64,000 bases of DNA from Nitrospira defluvii (lineage in GTDB: Bacteria > Nitrospirota > Nitrospiria > Nitrospirales > Nitrospiraceae): NCBI GenBank assembly GCA_011525625.1, contig WYAX01000015.1:310001-374000 (forward strand), given 5' to 3'. The translations under genes were made by a program, and so were the position numbers. Below are positions 17,351 through 26,252 of the stretch, piece after piece (position 1 is the first letter of the stretch; each line of letters starts with the position of its first letter). Below the pieces are notes generated by a model that made no database searches, was not told the origin of the DNA, and saw only the letters and a program-made list of their open reading frames with translations.

Positions 17351-18265
17351 ATGGTGCGGGAGCCCGGAGCAACCGGCGGACGACGGTGGTCGATTGTGCT
17401 GGCGGGCGAAGACGGCGTCGGGATGCGCCCGGCGTTCAGGCCCTGGCGTGGAAGGAACGTTTCCGGGCCCTATCGTCGTGTCATCGAGTCCCGTTCGATG
17501 TTCCAGCATACGCTCGATCGCACGATGCAGGTCACAAGCCCGGCGCGTACGGTCGTCGTGGTGACTCGTGACCATCGTGAGGCCTGGGCGCAGATCGGTC
17601 CGCGGGATCCCGGGATGGTGTTGGTGCAGCCCCGCAATCTCGGCACGGCCTCAGGGGTGTTTCTCTCGTTGACCTACATCCGGGCGCGGGATCCGGAAGG
17701 CACGGCACTGATTTCACTCTCCGGCCATCTCGCGTCTCCGGAGGAGCGGTATCTCAGGGAGGCGCTGTATGCCGTGCGAGCGGCGGAGCAGTTGCCCACG
17801 AAGCTGGTGCTGCTCGCGTCGAGGCCGGAGGGGCCGCACACGGAGTACGGATGGATTGTGCCCGATCACCAGTTGCTCAGTTTCGGCTCTCGCTCGATCC
17901 GCGCCGTGAAGGCGTTTATCGAGAGGCCGGAGCCGCCGTTGGCACAGCTGGCCTATACGTCGGGTGCGTTATGGAATAGGTTCGTCATGGCGGGAAAAGT
18001 CGATGCGTTCTGGAACGTGGGCCGGAAAGTGCTACCGAACATGATGGTCCTCTTTGAACGCCTGACCGAGGCGATCGATACGCCGAAGGAGGCTGAAGTG
18101 CTGCGGACGATGTATGCGCGCATGCCGTACCTCAGTTTTTCGCGTGACCTGCTCGAGCATGCACCGGGCGAGACGGCGATGATGGAGGTGAGCGGGCTGC
18201 GGTGGAACGGCAGGGAGAGACATCGCGCGGATGGGCCGGACGCTGCGTCGGCTGTGCAACGGTGA
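17351..18265 (+). CDS. Sugar-1-phosphate nucleotidyltransferase-like protein
   Basis: 304 residues resembling mannose-1-phosphate guanylyltransferase. The N-terminal 'SIVLAGEDGVGMRPAF' stands where the nucleotide-binding GGxGTR-type loop is expected, and 'VLVQPRNLGTASGVFLSL' and 'LISLSGHLASPEERYL' align in order with the 'QPENRGTAP' and acidic-His regions of the family. The classic loop residues are altered, so activity may differ. Ribosome site AGAGGAAATC precedes the ATG. A hairpin follows the stop (18265-18299). Confidence 0.65.
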   Translation: MVREPGATGGRRWSIVLAGEDGVGMRPAFRPWRGRNVSGPYRRVIESRSMFQHTLDRTMQVTSPARTVVVVTRDHREAWAQIGPRDPGMVLVQPRNLGTASGVFLSLTYIRARDPEGTALISLSGHLASPEERYLREALYAVRAAEQLPTKLVLLASRPEGPHTEYGWIVPDHQLLSFGSRSIRAVKAFIERPEPPLAQLAYTSGALWNRFVMAGKVDAFWNVGRKVLPNMMVLFERLTEAIDTPKEAEVLRTMYARMPYLSFSRDLLEHAPGETAMMEVSGLRWNGRERHRADGPDAASAVQR

Positions 18266-18299
18266 TACACCCTCTGTGAGCGAGCGCCACGGGGTGTAT
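18265..18299 (+). terminator. Hairpin at the stop of the nucleotidyltransferase gene
   Basis: ATACACCC at 18265-18272 pairs with GGGTGTAT at 18292-18299 (8 bp, 19-base loop) starting at the last base of the stop codon. It has no U-tract and is a tentative terminator or stabilising structure. Confidence 0.35.
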
Positions 18300-18585
18300 T
18301 GCCTCATCGTGACGTGGGCTCTGCTGCAAATGGCAACAGTCCGGTGTGGGACACGCGGCGCGCTGTTTTCTACCTGCGTAGAAAATAAGCGAAAGACCGA
18401 GCGCATGAGCGGGAGGGCCGTTGGCATTCGTCTTGCTGGAGAGAGCCGCATTACGTCTCTGATCGTCGGCTTGCAGATCACCACCATCCACGCGCATCGC
18501 TCCTTGATCCACCTGTCGCCGCTGCTTACCGGAGACCGGTCGTCTCCATGGGAACAGTCGCTCAACCCGCTTCAGAGGAGCTATC
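18266..18585. other. Intergenic region before uspA-like gene
   Basis: About 320 bases. Apart from the hairpin at its left end I see only short non-protein-like frames. A promoter for the 18586 stress operon presumably lies here but no consensus is clear. Confidence 0.4.
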
Positions 18586-19572
18586 ATGACGAGGCCACTG
18601 ATCACTCGGATTCTCCTGGCGACCGATTTTTCGGAGGGGGCGGTCTGCGCGCAGAACTATGCCGTCTATCTCGCCTCTCACTGGGGAGCCACCTTGGACG
18701 TGCTGCATGCGATCGAGGCGCCCCACCGGTCGAGCGACGAGGTGGAGTCCCTTGCTGCGGTGATGCAGGTGCGGGCTGAGGCGGCCCGGCGGTTGACGGA
18801 GGTGCGAGACGATCTTGTCCGGCGTGGCATGCCCGCGAAGGTACGGTTGGTACTGGGAAATCCCGCCGAGCACATTGGTTTGGCTGCGAAGGACAAGGGG
18901 GCGGAGCTCATTGTGCTGGGGGTTCAGGGGCGAACAAATCTGCTGTGTGGGCTCATCGGCAGCACGACGGAACGGGTGGTGAAGGAAGGCCCCTGCCCGG
19001 TGCTCGCGGTGCCAGGGATGCCTGAAGCGGCGGGCGAATCGTCTGCGGCACAGAGGCCGGTGGAGATCCGGCAGATTCTGGCCCCGCTGGATTTTTCGAG
19101 TCCCTCGCTGGATGCCCTCGAATATGCCGTTCAGCTCGCGAACGGCCTCGGCGCCGGCGTCACGTTGATGCATGTATTGGAGCCGGTCCCCTACGACTTG
19201 GACTGCGGGCTGGGCGTCATCGAACAGGAGGCGCAAAAGCGGGACCATTGGAATAAACAACTGGCGGAACTCCGGACGTTCGCGACGTCGTTCGGGTTGG
19301 CGGCTGACGTCGAGATTGCAGGGGGTATTGCGTCCGATGCGATTCTCGCCTCTGCGTTGCGGCATCGTTCCGATCTGATCGTGATGGGTACCCATGGTCG
19401 AAGCGGCCGCTCGGCGGCACGATTCGGCAGTGTGGCGGATGCCGTCTTGCGGCGGGCGACGTGCCCGGTCCTTACCGTGAAGACGCCGAAATTTGCGCCG
19501 GACCATCGCCGTGTCGTGCCGCGAACCATGAGCGAGACGGACTTGAAGGGAGCACAGCATGAACCAGCGTGA
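18586..19572 (+). CDS. Tandem universal stress protein (UspA family)
   Basis: 328 residues made of two UspA domains (about 1-145 and 160-315). Each ends with an ATP-binding type motif: 'GVQGRTNLLCGLIGSTTE' in the first and 'GTHGRSGRSAARFGSVAD' in the second, matching G2xG9G(S/T). Both start with the conserved 'ILxPxDFS' strand. Cytoplasmic, usually induced by starvation or oxidants. It overlaps the next gene by 14 bases. Confidence 0.92.
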   Translation: MTRPLITRILLATDFSEGAVCAQNYAVYLASHWGATLDVLHAIEAPHRSSDEVESLAAVMQVRAEAARRLTEVRDDLVRRGMPAKVRLVLGNPAEHIGLAAKDKGAELIVLGVQGRTNLLCGLIGSTTERVVKEGPCPVLAVPGMPEAAGESSAAQRPVEIRQILAPLDFSSPSLDALEYAVQLANGLGAGVTLMHVLEPVPYDLDCGLGVIEQEAQKRDHWNKQLAELRTFATSFGLAADVEIAGGIASDAILASALRHRSDLIVMGTHGRSGRSAARFGSVADAVLRRATCPVLTVKTPKFAPDHRRVVPRTMSETDLKGAQHEPA

Positions 19573-19975
19573 CATCTATATCACCGAATTCGATTTAGCG
19601 CGCCTGAGAGATGTCCTGAAGGCTCGGATCAGCGCCGGGGGACGGGACCGGGACCATCTTGAGAGTTTGGAGCATGAGCTTGACCGAGCCCATGTCGTCG
19701 ACCCATCCGCCGTTCCCCATGATGTGGTCACGATGAATTCCCAAGTGCGGATCGAAGACGTCGATACCGGCCTGGAAAATGTCTATACGTTGGTCTTTCC
19801 GTCTGACGCCGGTATCCAGGAGAAGAGGTTGTCGATCCTTGCGCCGATCGGGACCGCGCTGTTGGGGGCACGCGCAGGGGAGACGGTGGAATGGGCGGTA
19901 CCGGCCGGGGCGCGGACCGTGCGCATCAAAGAAGTCGTGTATCAACCGGAAGCCGCAGGAGATTATCATCTCTAG
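19559..19975 (+). CDS. rnk: Rnk-like / GreA-GreB C-terminal domain protein
   Basis: 138 residues. The N-terminal helical part ('YITEFDLARLRDVL') and C-terminal FKBP-like fold with 'LSILAPIGTALLGARAGETVEW' match the regulator of nucleoside diphosphate kinase (Rnk), which binds RNA polymerase near the secondary channel. It overlaps the UspA gene by 14 bases, so it is part of a stress-response operon. Confidence 0.85.
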   Translation: MNQRDIYITEFDLARLRDVLKARISAGGRDRDHLESLEHELDRAHVVDPSAVPHDVVTMNSQVRIEDVDTGLENVYTLVFPSDAGIQEKRLSILAPIGTALLGARAGETVEWAVPAGARTVRIKEVVYQPEAAGDYHL

Positions 19976-19977
19976 CA

Positions 19978-20054
19978 GGATGCAAAAACAGTCCGCCGGC
20001 GGCGTTCTCGAGATCCGGGAAGCGTGAATCGTAAGGCGTGTTTCGTCAGCATCC
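19978..20054. repeat. Degenerate intergenic inverted repeat
   Basis: GGATGC at 19978-19983 and GCATCC at 20049-20054 bound a region with GTCCGCCGGCGGCGTTCTCG inside. The left arm resembles an abundant Nitrospira intergenic element as I remember it; that comparison is recollection. Related sequence is seen at about 39416-39600 and, more weakly, at 9978-10136. Confidence 0.5.
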
Positions 20055-20090
20055 GCAACAGGGCAGGCAATTGTTTATCGGGAGGGCATG

Positions 20091-20525
20091 ATGGACGTTC
20101 GCAGTAAGGTGTATACGTATCGCACGACCGTGACGTGGTCGGAGCAGAAAAAAGGGGTGATCGCCTGCGACGGCAAGCCGGAGATTCAGGTGGCGACCCC
20201 TCCTGAATTCAAAGGGCATGAAGGCATCTGGTCCCCCGAAGATCTCTATGTCGCGGCGGCGAACATCTGTCTGATGACGACATTTCTCGCCGTGGCTGAA
20301 CGGGCCGGCCTGGCATTCGCTTCCTACCAATCCGAGGCGGAAGGTCGGCTGGAACTCGTGGACGGGAAGTTTCAAATGACGGTGATCACGCTGCGCCCGC
20401 GCATCGGCCTTCAGGCCGGAGGCGATGCGGGCAAGGCAAAGGAGTTGATCGAAAAGGCCGAGGCCAACTGCCTGATTTCCAATTCCATGAAAACGCGCGT
20501 GATCCTCGAACCGACCATCGTGTGA
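20091..20525 (+). CDS. OsmC-family peroxidase-like protein
   Basis: 144 residues with the OsmC/Ohr fold. 'SPEDLYVAAANICLMTTFLAVAE' carries the first catalytic Cys (about residue 61) and 'AEANCLISNSMKT' the second (about 126). These reduce organic hydroperoxides using the Cys pair. ATG 20091 is spaced 5 bases from GGGAGGG; an adjacent ATG at 20088 is too close. Another OsmC paralogue, lower in similarity, is at 43626. Confidence 0.85.
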   Translation: MDVRSKVYTYRTTVTWSEQKKGVIACDGKPEIQVATPPEFKGHEGIWSPEDLYVAAANICLMTTFLAVAERAGLAFASYQSEAEGRLELVDGKFQMTVITLRPRIGLQAGGDAGKAKELIEKAEANCLISNSMKTRVILEPTIV

Positions 20526-20564
20526 TCTCCTCGCCTGTAGCATCTTGCGCCAGCCTGGCCTCTG

Positions 20565-20594
20565 CGCTGGGGTGATTCTCTCCACGCCCCGGCG
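20565..20594 (+). terminator. 10-bp hairpin after the OsmC gene
   Basis: CGCTGGGGTG at 20565-20574 pairs with CGCCCCGGCG at 20585-20594 (two G-U pairs, 10-base loop), 39 bases after the stop. No U-tract follows, so it is a candidate Rho-aided terminator. Confidence 0.35.
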
Positions 20595-20746
20595 TAGCCC
20601 ACAGTCGTCTGAGTGAAAACCGACGGCTCTCGCGAGGGTTGTCCTCTCCCTTTCTGTCTTTGTGGTTGGCATGGGGATCGCATTGCTTCCATCTGCAGTC
20701 GTGCTCTGATCCGTTACCAGGGCCATCGACGGGAAAGGACCTCACC

Positions 20747-21121
20747 ATGAGCCTACGAATCGGAGCGGTGGTTCTGTTGTCGCTGCTCTCCGTCTCGGCG
20801 ATCAGTGCTGGCCTCGGTGCGGCAGCTGAGTATGCCGGACATGCCGGGAAGGGGAAGGCGCTCTATGTCAATCTTTGCATCCGGTGCCACGGGGCAGAAG
20901 GCAAGGGGAACGGTGCGATGACGTTTACGCCGCCGGTTGCCGACCTCACCGCTCCGGCCGCCCAAAACAAATTGGACGCGACATTGTTGAAGACGATTCA
21001 CGATGGTCGGAAAAATACTGCGATGGGGGCCTGGAAGTTCGTTCTCACCGAAGAGGAAATGCGCGACGTGGCGGCCTACCTACGCGTCCTGGGGACCGGC
21101 GCGAACCGCACATTCCCCTAA
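20747..21121 (+). CDS. Periplasmic monoheme c-type cytochrome
   Basis: 124 residues with a signal peptide (about 1-24) and a class I cytochrome c domain: heme motif CIRCH (about residue 44), 'GEGKGNGAM'-like glycine loop and a C-terminal 'AYLRVLG' helix. The Met ligand is probably in the 'NTAMGAW' segment. It is close in form to 25702-26073. It starts 20 bases upstream of the anchored heme protein at 21142 and likely shares its transcript. Start at ATG 20747 is set by the signal peptide. Confidence 0.88.
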   Translation: MSLRIGAVVLLSLLSVSAISAGLGAAAEYAGHAGKGKALYVNLCIRCHGAEGKGNGAMTFTPPVADLTAPAAQNKLDATLLKTIHDGRKNTAMGAWKFVLTEEEMRDVAAYLRVLGTGANRTFP

Positions 21122-21141
21122 CATATGGGATGGAGTACTCA

Positions 21142-21612
21142 ATGAATTGGCGTGTCCTGGGGGTGGGAACTGCGGTGTTATGGATCGTCACGGTGGGCGT
21201 GGTGGCGGCGTTGTTCGTTCAGGGGCATACCAAGACGGGGACCGACGGACGGACGGAAATTCTGCTGGCGCCGGCGGAGCGGGACCTCGTGTTGGCGGAG
21301 ATGCGCGATTTGTTGAAAGCGGTGCATGGAGTCGTCACGGTGCTGGGAAGCCCTCACCCAAACCTCAAGGAGGCGGAAGGCGCGGCTCGCGCGGCCGGCA
21401 TGGCAATGGCGGCGGATGTCAACCCTGCGATCATGCTGAAGCTGCCCTTGGCGTTCAAGCAGCTAGGTATGTCCATCCATAAGGATATGGACCAACTGGC
21501 CGACGGTATCGCGAACGGCGAAACGTCCCAACAGATGCTCAGTCGCCTGTCGAGCATGACGGCACGCTGCACCGCCTGCCACGACATGTATCGGTTTGGA
21601 ACAACGAAGTAG
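21142..21612 (+). CDS. Membrane-anchored monoheme c-type cytochrome (paralogue of 2616)
   Basis: 156 residues: N-terminal helix (about 5-28), helical periplasmic domain, one CTACH heme motif near the C terminus. It is co-linear with the protein at 2616-3092, sharing 'DGRTEILLAPAERD', 'SIHKDMDQLADGI' and 'SSMTARCTACH'. ATG 21142 follows GGAG at 21132-21135 with 6-base spacing. A cytochrome c'-like fold is the best guess. Function likely in periplasmic electron transfer or gas binding. Confidence 0.82.
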   Translation: MNWRVLGVGTAVLWIVTVGVVAALFVQGHTKTGTDGRTEILLAPAERDLVLAEMRDLLKAVHGVVTVLGSPHPNLKEAEGAARAAGMAMAADVNPAIMLKLPLAFKQLGMSIHKDMDQLADGIANGETSQQMLSRLSSMTARCTACHDMYRFGTTK

Positions 21613-21814
21613 CCTTCAGCGGTCAGTCTTCAGCTGCCAGCACCAGGTATGTACATGGAGAATCGAGAAAGCTAGTTGAGTGAAAATTGAATCCATTTCC
21701 GCTGCGATGACTCATATGGATCGAGAGAACAAGGAGCCGGCAGTGCTGGATTCCGGATACCGATGACAGACAGCCGGCGGCTGATCGCGCGATGGCCACG
21801 AAGGAGGTGCTGCG

Positions 21815-22036
21815 ATGGCATGCAACGTTGGCGGAATCGAACGACCGATTCGGATTGTTTTGGGGATTCTCCTGATCGGGATGGGTGTGTTCGGCGGATT
21901 GACCGGGGCGGCAATGGGTGCGGTGCTTGCGGTGGGGGCGATCGCGCTCGTGACCGGGGTCATCGGCTTTTGTCCCGCCTGGACCCTGTTGGGGATCAAC
22001 ACTTGTTCGATGCAGAGTTCGGGAAAGAAATCATGA
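21815..22036 (+). CDS. DUF2892-type small membrane protein
   Basis: 73 residues with the DUF2892 pattern: 'MACNVGGIERPIRIVLGILL' then two hydrophobic helices, a Gly-rich turn, and conserved Cys near the end ('GFCPAWTLLGINTC'). Good ribosome site AAGGAGG precedes the ATG. Related domains are joined to rhodanese in YgaP; the Cys pair hints at sulfur or thiol chemistry, but the function is unknown. Confidence 0.85.
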   Translation: MACNVGGIERPIRIVLGILLIGMGVFGGLTGAAMGAVLAVGAIALVTGVIGFCPAWTLLGINTCSMQSSGKKS

Positions 22037-22147
22037 TTCTGAACGACCGCCATAGCGGGGGACGCGAAGGATCGGATGGGATGGACAGCATATGACTGTC
22101 GAGCCGGTGACAATTCCGTCACTGGAGTATCGGAGGAGGAACAGACG

Positions 22148-22591
22148 ATGACGACGATGGCAAGACCGGGTGTCCCGGTGGGCGGCTTTAAGACGGTCGG
22201 ACAGATCGTAGGTACCAACGCATTGAGGATTCATCGAAGCCAAAGTGCGCTGGCCGTGGCGGTGGAGCTGCTGACGACTCACACGCCGGGTGCGCCTGTA
22301 ATCGACGATGCCGGCCAGTATATCGGGTTTATCAGTGAATTTGATTTATTGAAAGCGCTCCGGTCGAACAAGGACTTGAATCAGTTGACCGCGGAAGCGA
22401 TCATGGTCAAGGATCGGATCACGGTGAAAGCCGAGACATCGATAGACGATGCCGTTCAGCTCATGGAGGAGAAGCGGTTACTCAATCTTCCCGTTGAGAA
22501 AGACGGCATCATTCAATATACCCTGACGCGGCACGATTTGCTGCGGGCCTGGATCGGGTTAGGACTGGATATCGAGAACATGACGTCCTAA
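22148..22591 (+). CDS. CBS-domain protein
   Basis: 147 residues forming two CBS motifs: 'GAPVIDDAGQYIGFISEFDLLKAL' (about 50-72) and a second at about 95-130. Such pairs bind adenosine nucleotides and act as energy sensors. ATG 22148 follows GGAGGAGGAACAG. It lies 97 bases before the Rieske gene. Confidence 0.88.
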   Translation: MTTMARPGVPVGGFKTVGQIVGTNALRIHRSQSALAVAVELLTTHTPGAPVIDDAGQYIGFISEFDLLKALRSNKDLNQLTAEAIMVKDRITVKAETSIDDAVQLMEEKRLLNLPVEKDGIIQYTLTRHDLLRAWIGLGLDIENMTS

Positions 22592-22688
22592 GGCATCGAC
22601 GTCATAAGGCGATTCCTTGGAGGGGGGAGCAGGCAATGGAAACCGTTGCCTGTTCCCTCCTCGCCGGGGTCAACCCGTAGAGTGGATA

Positions 22689-23246
22689 ATGCACGTGAGT
22701 CATTCGGATGAAATACACGAGGGTGAAGGGGCCGGACTTTCAACTCCGGTCGGGTCGAGGCGAACCTTTTTCCATTGGGTGACGTTGGCTGCCGCGGGCT
22801 TCGTGGGGATGGGTCTGGCGATTCCGTTGCTGGGCTCGTTGATTTCGCCGGCCCTGAGCAGGCGGAAGCGTGACTGGGTGGATGTCGGCGGGGTGGCGGA
22901 GTTGCCGCTCGGCCGGCCCACGCAGTTGGACCATGTCACCACCATCCGGGACGGATGGATGGAAACCAAGGCGCAAAAGGCAGTGTGGGCCGTGCGGCGT
23001 TCCGAGAGCGAGGTGCAGGTGTTCTCCCCGATCTGCACGCACCTAGGTTGCGGGTATCGATGGGATGACGGTGCGCAAAAGTTTCTCTGCCCCTGTCACG
23101 GCAGCTCCTTCGATGTCAACGGACGGGTGACCGGCGGCCCGGCACCGCGGCCGCTGGACGTCCTGCCCTCCAAGGTGGAGGGGGGGCGGCTTCTCGTCAT
23201 GTACAAGGACTTCAAGTCCGGGCTCACAGAAAGTGTGGAATTGTGA
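22689..23246 (+). CDS. Rieske [2Fe-2S] protein of a cytochrome bc-type complex
   Basis: 185 residues with an N-terminal membrane helix (about 32-55) and a Rieske domain. The cluster ligands are CTHLGC (about residue 117) and CPCHGS (about 135), with 'GGPAPRPLD' following. This is the iron-sulfur subunit that takes electrons from quinol. The next gene is cytochrome b, and three cytochrome c genes follow, which fits a quinol:cytochrome c oxidoreductase. Confidence 0.93.
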   Translation: MHVSHSDEIHEGEGAGLSTPVGSRRTFFHWVTLAAAGFVGMGLAIPLLGSLISPALSRRKRDWVDVGGVAELPLGRPTQLDHVTTIRDGWMETKAQKAVWAVRRSESEVQVFSPICTHLGCGYRWDDGAQKFLCPCHGSSFDVNGRVTGGPAPRPLDVLPSKVEGGRLLVMYKDFKSGLTESVEL

Positions 23247-23324
23247 GTGCGTAGCGGTGAGGGTGTAGTGATACGTGTCGGGTTGTGAGTTGCGATGGTT
23301 TCAACGCCGAGATCTGGGAGTTGA

Positions 23325-24650
23325 ATGTCTTCTCGCCTCTACGATTGGTTCGACCGCCGGTTGAACCTCAAGCCGGTTCAGCGCACATTACTTGATGAGC
23401 CCATCCCTGGCGGAGCCAGTTGGATCTACGTATTCGGCTCGGTCACACTCTTTCTGTTTCTCATGCAGGCTGCCACCGGCATGTTTCTGGCGGTGTACTA
23501 CGCTCCGACGCCGGATCATGCCTACGACAGTGTTCGCTTCATCGAAACCGAGGTCATGTTCGGCTGGGTCGTGCGAGGGCTGCACCATTGGGGTGCTTCG
23601 GCCATGGTGATTGCGATCGGCCTGCACATGTTGCAGACGTTTCTCTACGGTGCGTATAAGCCGCCCCGCGAAGCGATGTGGATGATGGGCGTGGTGTTGT
23701 TTCTGATCGTGATGACCTTTGCCTTCACCGGCTATCTCCTGCCCTGGGATCAAACGGCCTACTGGGCGACGCAAGTCGGTATCAACATGGTCGGCACGGT
23801 GCCGCTGGTGGGGGATCTCCTGTCGCGGATCTTGCGTGGAGGCGAGACGCTCGGCGCCCTGACGCTGTCGCGCTTTTTTGCGATCCATGTGCTCTTCCTG
23901 CCCGCGGTCATTGCCGCAGGCATTGCGCTACATCTTTTCATTCTGCGACGGGTCGGCCCTGCCGGTCCCTGGACCGACGACCGCGCGTCGCTGAGCAGTG
24001 AAACGTTTGCGCCACGACAGGTCTACATGGACGCAGTCGTGATTGCCGGGGTCTTTGCGCTCGTCGCCGGCCTGGCCTATGGTATCCCGTTGCCGCTGAC
24101 GGACAAGGCCGACCCCTCCGATACGAGTTTCGTGCCCGTCCCTGAATGGTATTTTCTCTTCTATTATGAGTTGCTCAAGTACGTGCATGGGCCGCTCGAA
24201 CCGCTCGCCACCTGGATTCTTCCGCTCTGCGTGATTCTGATTATGTTGTTCTGGCCGTTCATCGATCGCAACCCCGTGCGTAACCCGATCCGGCGACCCG
24301 TGGCGTTGGGGAGTGGGTTCCTGTTCCTCCTGGTCGTGTTCGGGCTATTGGGAATCTCGATCAAAAATCTGTATGCCGTCCCGAGGGCCGATCCGGCCGT
24401 GGCGCGCGGCAAGGCGGTGTACGCTCAGTTCGGCTGCGCCGGTTGTCACCGCATTCACGGTGAGGGAGGAGCCGTGGCGCCGGATCTGTCGACCGTCGGA
24501 GATACCAGGCCCGATCGTGCCTGGCATCTCAAACATTTCCGCGATCCGCAATCCGTGGCGCCTGGGTCATTCATGCCGAAATTCCCGCTTACGGAGCAAC
24601 AACTGAACGACCTCACTAGTTATATGCTGAGTCTGAAGCGTGCGACCTGA
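23325..24650 (+). CDS. Cytochrome b fused to a C-terminal c-type cytochrome
   Basis: 441 residues. The N-terminal b-type part has the heme-ligand His pairs in 'GLHHWGASAMVIAIGLH' and 'FFAIHVLFLPAVIAAGIALH', and the quinol-site PEWY motif at about residue 273. The C-terminal 80 residues carry a heme c motif CAGCH near residue 371. Conventional b6 plus subunit IV genes are separate, so this is a fusion of cytochrome b with a small cytochrome c. A periplasmic electron acceptor domain is thus tethered directly to the complex. It starts 78 bases after the Rieske gene. Confidence 0.92.
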   Translation: MSSRLYDWFDRRLNLKPVQRTLLDEPIPGGASWIYVFGSVTLFLFLMQAATGMFLAVYYAPTPDHAYDSVRFIETEVMFGWVVRGLHHWGASAMVIAIGLHMLQTFLYGAYKPPREAMWMMGVVLFLIVMTFAFTGYLLPWDQTAYWATQVGINMVGTVPLVGDLLSRILRGGETLGALTLSRFFAIHVLFLPAVIAAGIALHLFILRRVGPAGPWTDDRASLSSETFAPRQVYMDAVVIAGVFALVAGLAYGIPLPLTDKADPSDTSFVPVPEWYFLFYYELLKYVHGPLEPLATWILPLCVILIMLFWPFIDRNPVRNPIRRPVALGSGFLFLLVVFGLLGISIKNLYAVPRADPAVARGKAVYAQFGCAGCHRIHGEGGAVAPDLSTVGDTRPDRAWHLKHFRDPQSVAPGSFMPKFPLTEQQLNDLTSYMLSLKRAT

Positions 24651-24987
24651 CGTCGCGTCGAAGAGACATTTTGCACCAGCCGCTTTTGGGTCTCGTTGCA
24701 TTTGTCGCCAGCCTCGATCCTTCCCCAGCCGTCCGGACTGACTTCGCGCACGTCTACTCACGCTCTTGCAATCAGGTTCTTCCAGGCCGTTGTCCAGGCA
24801 CGGCTCTCGCAGGGTTGCTGGGATGAAGGAGGCGAGCCGGCGGGAAGTCGCGAATCTTTCCGGCTGACGATGACTCTCATCCATATATCCCTGATCGCCG
24901 TGCCCTGCCGGCCGGAGATGAGGCGGGTCGGGCACAGACGTCAGACGGAGCGATCGTGAAGAAATGGTCACAAAGAGAGGAGATGCG
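24651..24987. other. Intergenic region between cytochrome b-c fusion and diheme cytochrome
   Basis: About 340 bases with no protein-like frame and no strong hairpin or repeat that I can see. A promoter for the 24988 genes may be in it. Confidence 0.4.
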
Positions 24988-25677
24988 ATGAGGGAGTATC
25001 GGCTCACGAAAGGGAGGTCACCGAAGAGGGCAGCCATCTTCCTCGCATCGATGACGGCGATCCTGGTTCTTGGGGGTGTGGGAAGAGGAACCGCGGCGGA
25101 TCCTGGCGAACAACTCGTCAAGACCACCTGCATGCAGTGTCATCGGATCGAAGGGGTGCCCGCCCCCAGAAAGACCAAGAAGGCGCCGGACCTCATCTGG
25201 GCCGGAAATAAGTATCAGCAGGACTGGTTGATTGCATGGCTCCAAAATCCCGACTTCAAGCACTATCCCGTCGGCTACGATTTTCGCCCGGATCGAAAGA
25301 AGCGACACCTTGCCTTGTCTCTGGATCAGGCGAAAGCGGCGGCGGCGTTTCTGGCTACGCGGAAGGATCCTCGCATCAAGGACGGTGCGATGAAAACAGG
25401 CACGACGGAGCAGGTGGCGAGGGGACGCAAGCTCTATCAGGAGCATGGATGCCAGAATTGTCATTACACGCCGGCCGGCACGCCGAAGGGGTATGTCGGA
25501 GGAACGTCCAGTACCTCGTTTATCAAGTTGAGTGAACGGCTGAAGGCGGATTGGGTCTACCGCTTCAACCTGAACCCCAACGATTTCGAGCCGGATAGCG
25601 GGGCCTATATCCCCAAGCCGCCGCTGCCGGACGAGGACATTTACGCCATCACCGCGTACATGATGACATTCAAATAG
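24988..25677 (+). CDS. Exported diheme c-type cytochrome
   Basis: 229 residues with a signal peptide (about residues 10-38) and two heme motifs, CMQCH and CQNCH. A distinctive 'APDLIWAGNKYQQDWLIAWLQNP' and 'RLKADWVYRFN' also occur in the N-terminal half of the tetraheme protein at 45918 ('APDLIGAGSKFKHEWLVSWL', 'RLKADWIHRFN'). It therefore seems to be a conserved two-heme module. ATG 24988 follows AGAGAGGAG. Probably an electron carrier of the bc-type complex. Confidence 0.87.
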   Translation: MREYRLTKGRSPKRAAIFLASMTAILVLGGVGRGTAADPGEQLVKTTCMQCHRIEGVPAPRKTKKAPDLIWAGNKYQQDWLIAWLQNPDFKHYPVGYDFRPDRKKRHLALSLDQAKAAAAFLATRKDPRIKDGAMKTGTTEQVARGRKLYQEHGCQNCHYTPAGTPKGYVGGTSSTSFIKLSERLKADWVYRFNLNPNDFEPDSGAYIPKPPLPDEDIYAITAYMMTFK

Positions 25678-25701
25678 CTTGATGATGAGGAGGAGGGAAC
25701 A

Positions 25702-26073
25702 ATGAACGATGCAGGTCGCCGGGTAACAGTCGTGGGTGGGGGACTCCTGTTGATGGCTGCGAACATTGTCATGGGTGGAGCCGCAGGAGGGGCTGAGGGA
25801 AAGTCGAATCCCGAGGCCGGTAAGAAAATTTATATGGAGAGCTGCCAGAACTGTCACGGACCGACAGGGAAAGGCGACAGCGATATGGCGGCCTACCTGT
25901 CGCCGCCGCCCGCCAATCTTACCGCCAAGGCGACGCAGGCAAAGACCGATGCGCAACTGCGCAAGGTGATCCTGGAGGGGCGGCCCGGTACGGCCATGAC
26001 CGGGTACGAAGGCGCGTTCGAGGAGGCACAGCTGGCCGATCTGATCGCGTACATCCGCTCGCTCAAATCATGA
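25702..26073 (+). CDS. Periplasmic monoheme c-type cytochrome
   Basis: 123 residues: signal peptide (about 1-32), heme motif CQNCH (about 50), 'GKGDSDMAAYL' loop, and 'GRPGTAMTGYEG' with the likely axial Met. Class I fold, close to 20747-21121. It follows the diheme gene by 24 bases with AGGAGG, suggesting one transcript with the Rieske/b genes. Confidence 0.9.
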   Translation: MNDAGRRVTVVGGGLLLMAANIVMGGAAGGAEGKSNPEAGKKIYMESCQNCHGPTGKGDSDMAAYLSPPPANLTAKATQAKTDAQLRKVILEGRPGTAMTGYEGAFEEAQLADLIAYIRSLKS

Positions 26074-26252
26074 GCTTCGAGAAAGACGCGACAGCGGACA
26101 TCGGCATCCCCTGATGGCGGGAACGTGGCGATCTGCGAGCGTTGAGGCCCGGAGTTAGGCAGCGTTGCCGCTGGTTCGAAGAGGAGGAGAGTCACCCCAC
26201 TGTACCCGGTAGTCGTTTCTTGGCCGGGGGACCATCTTGAAGGGAGGCTGTT

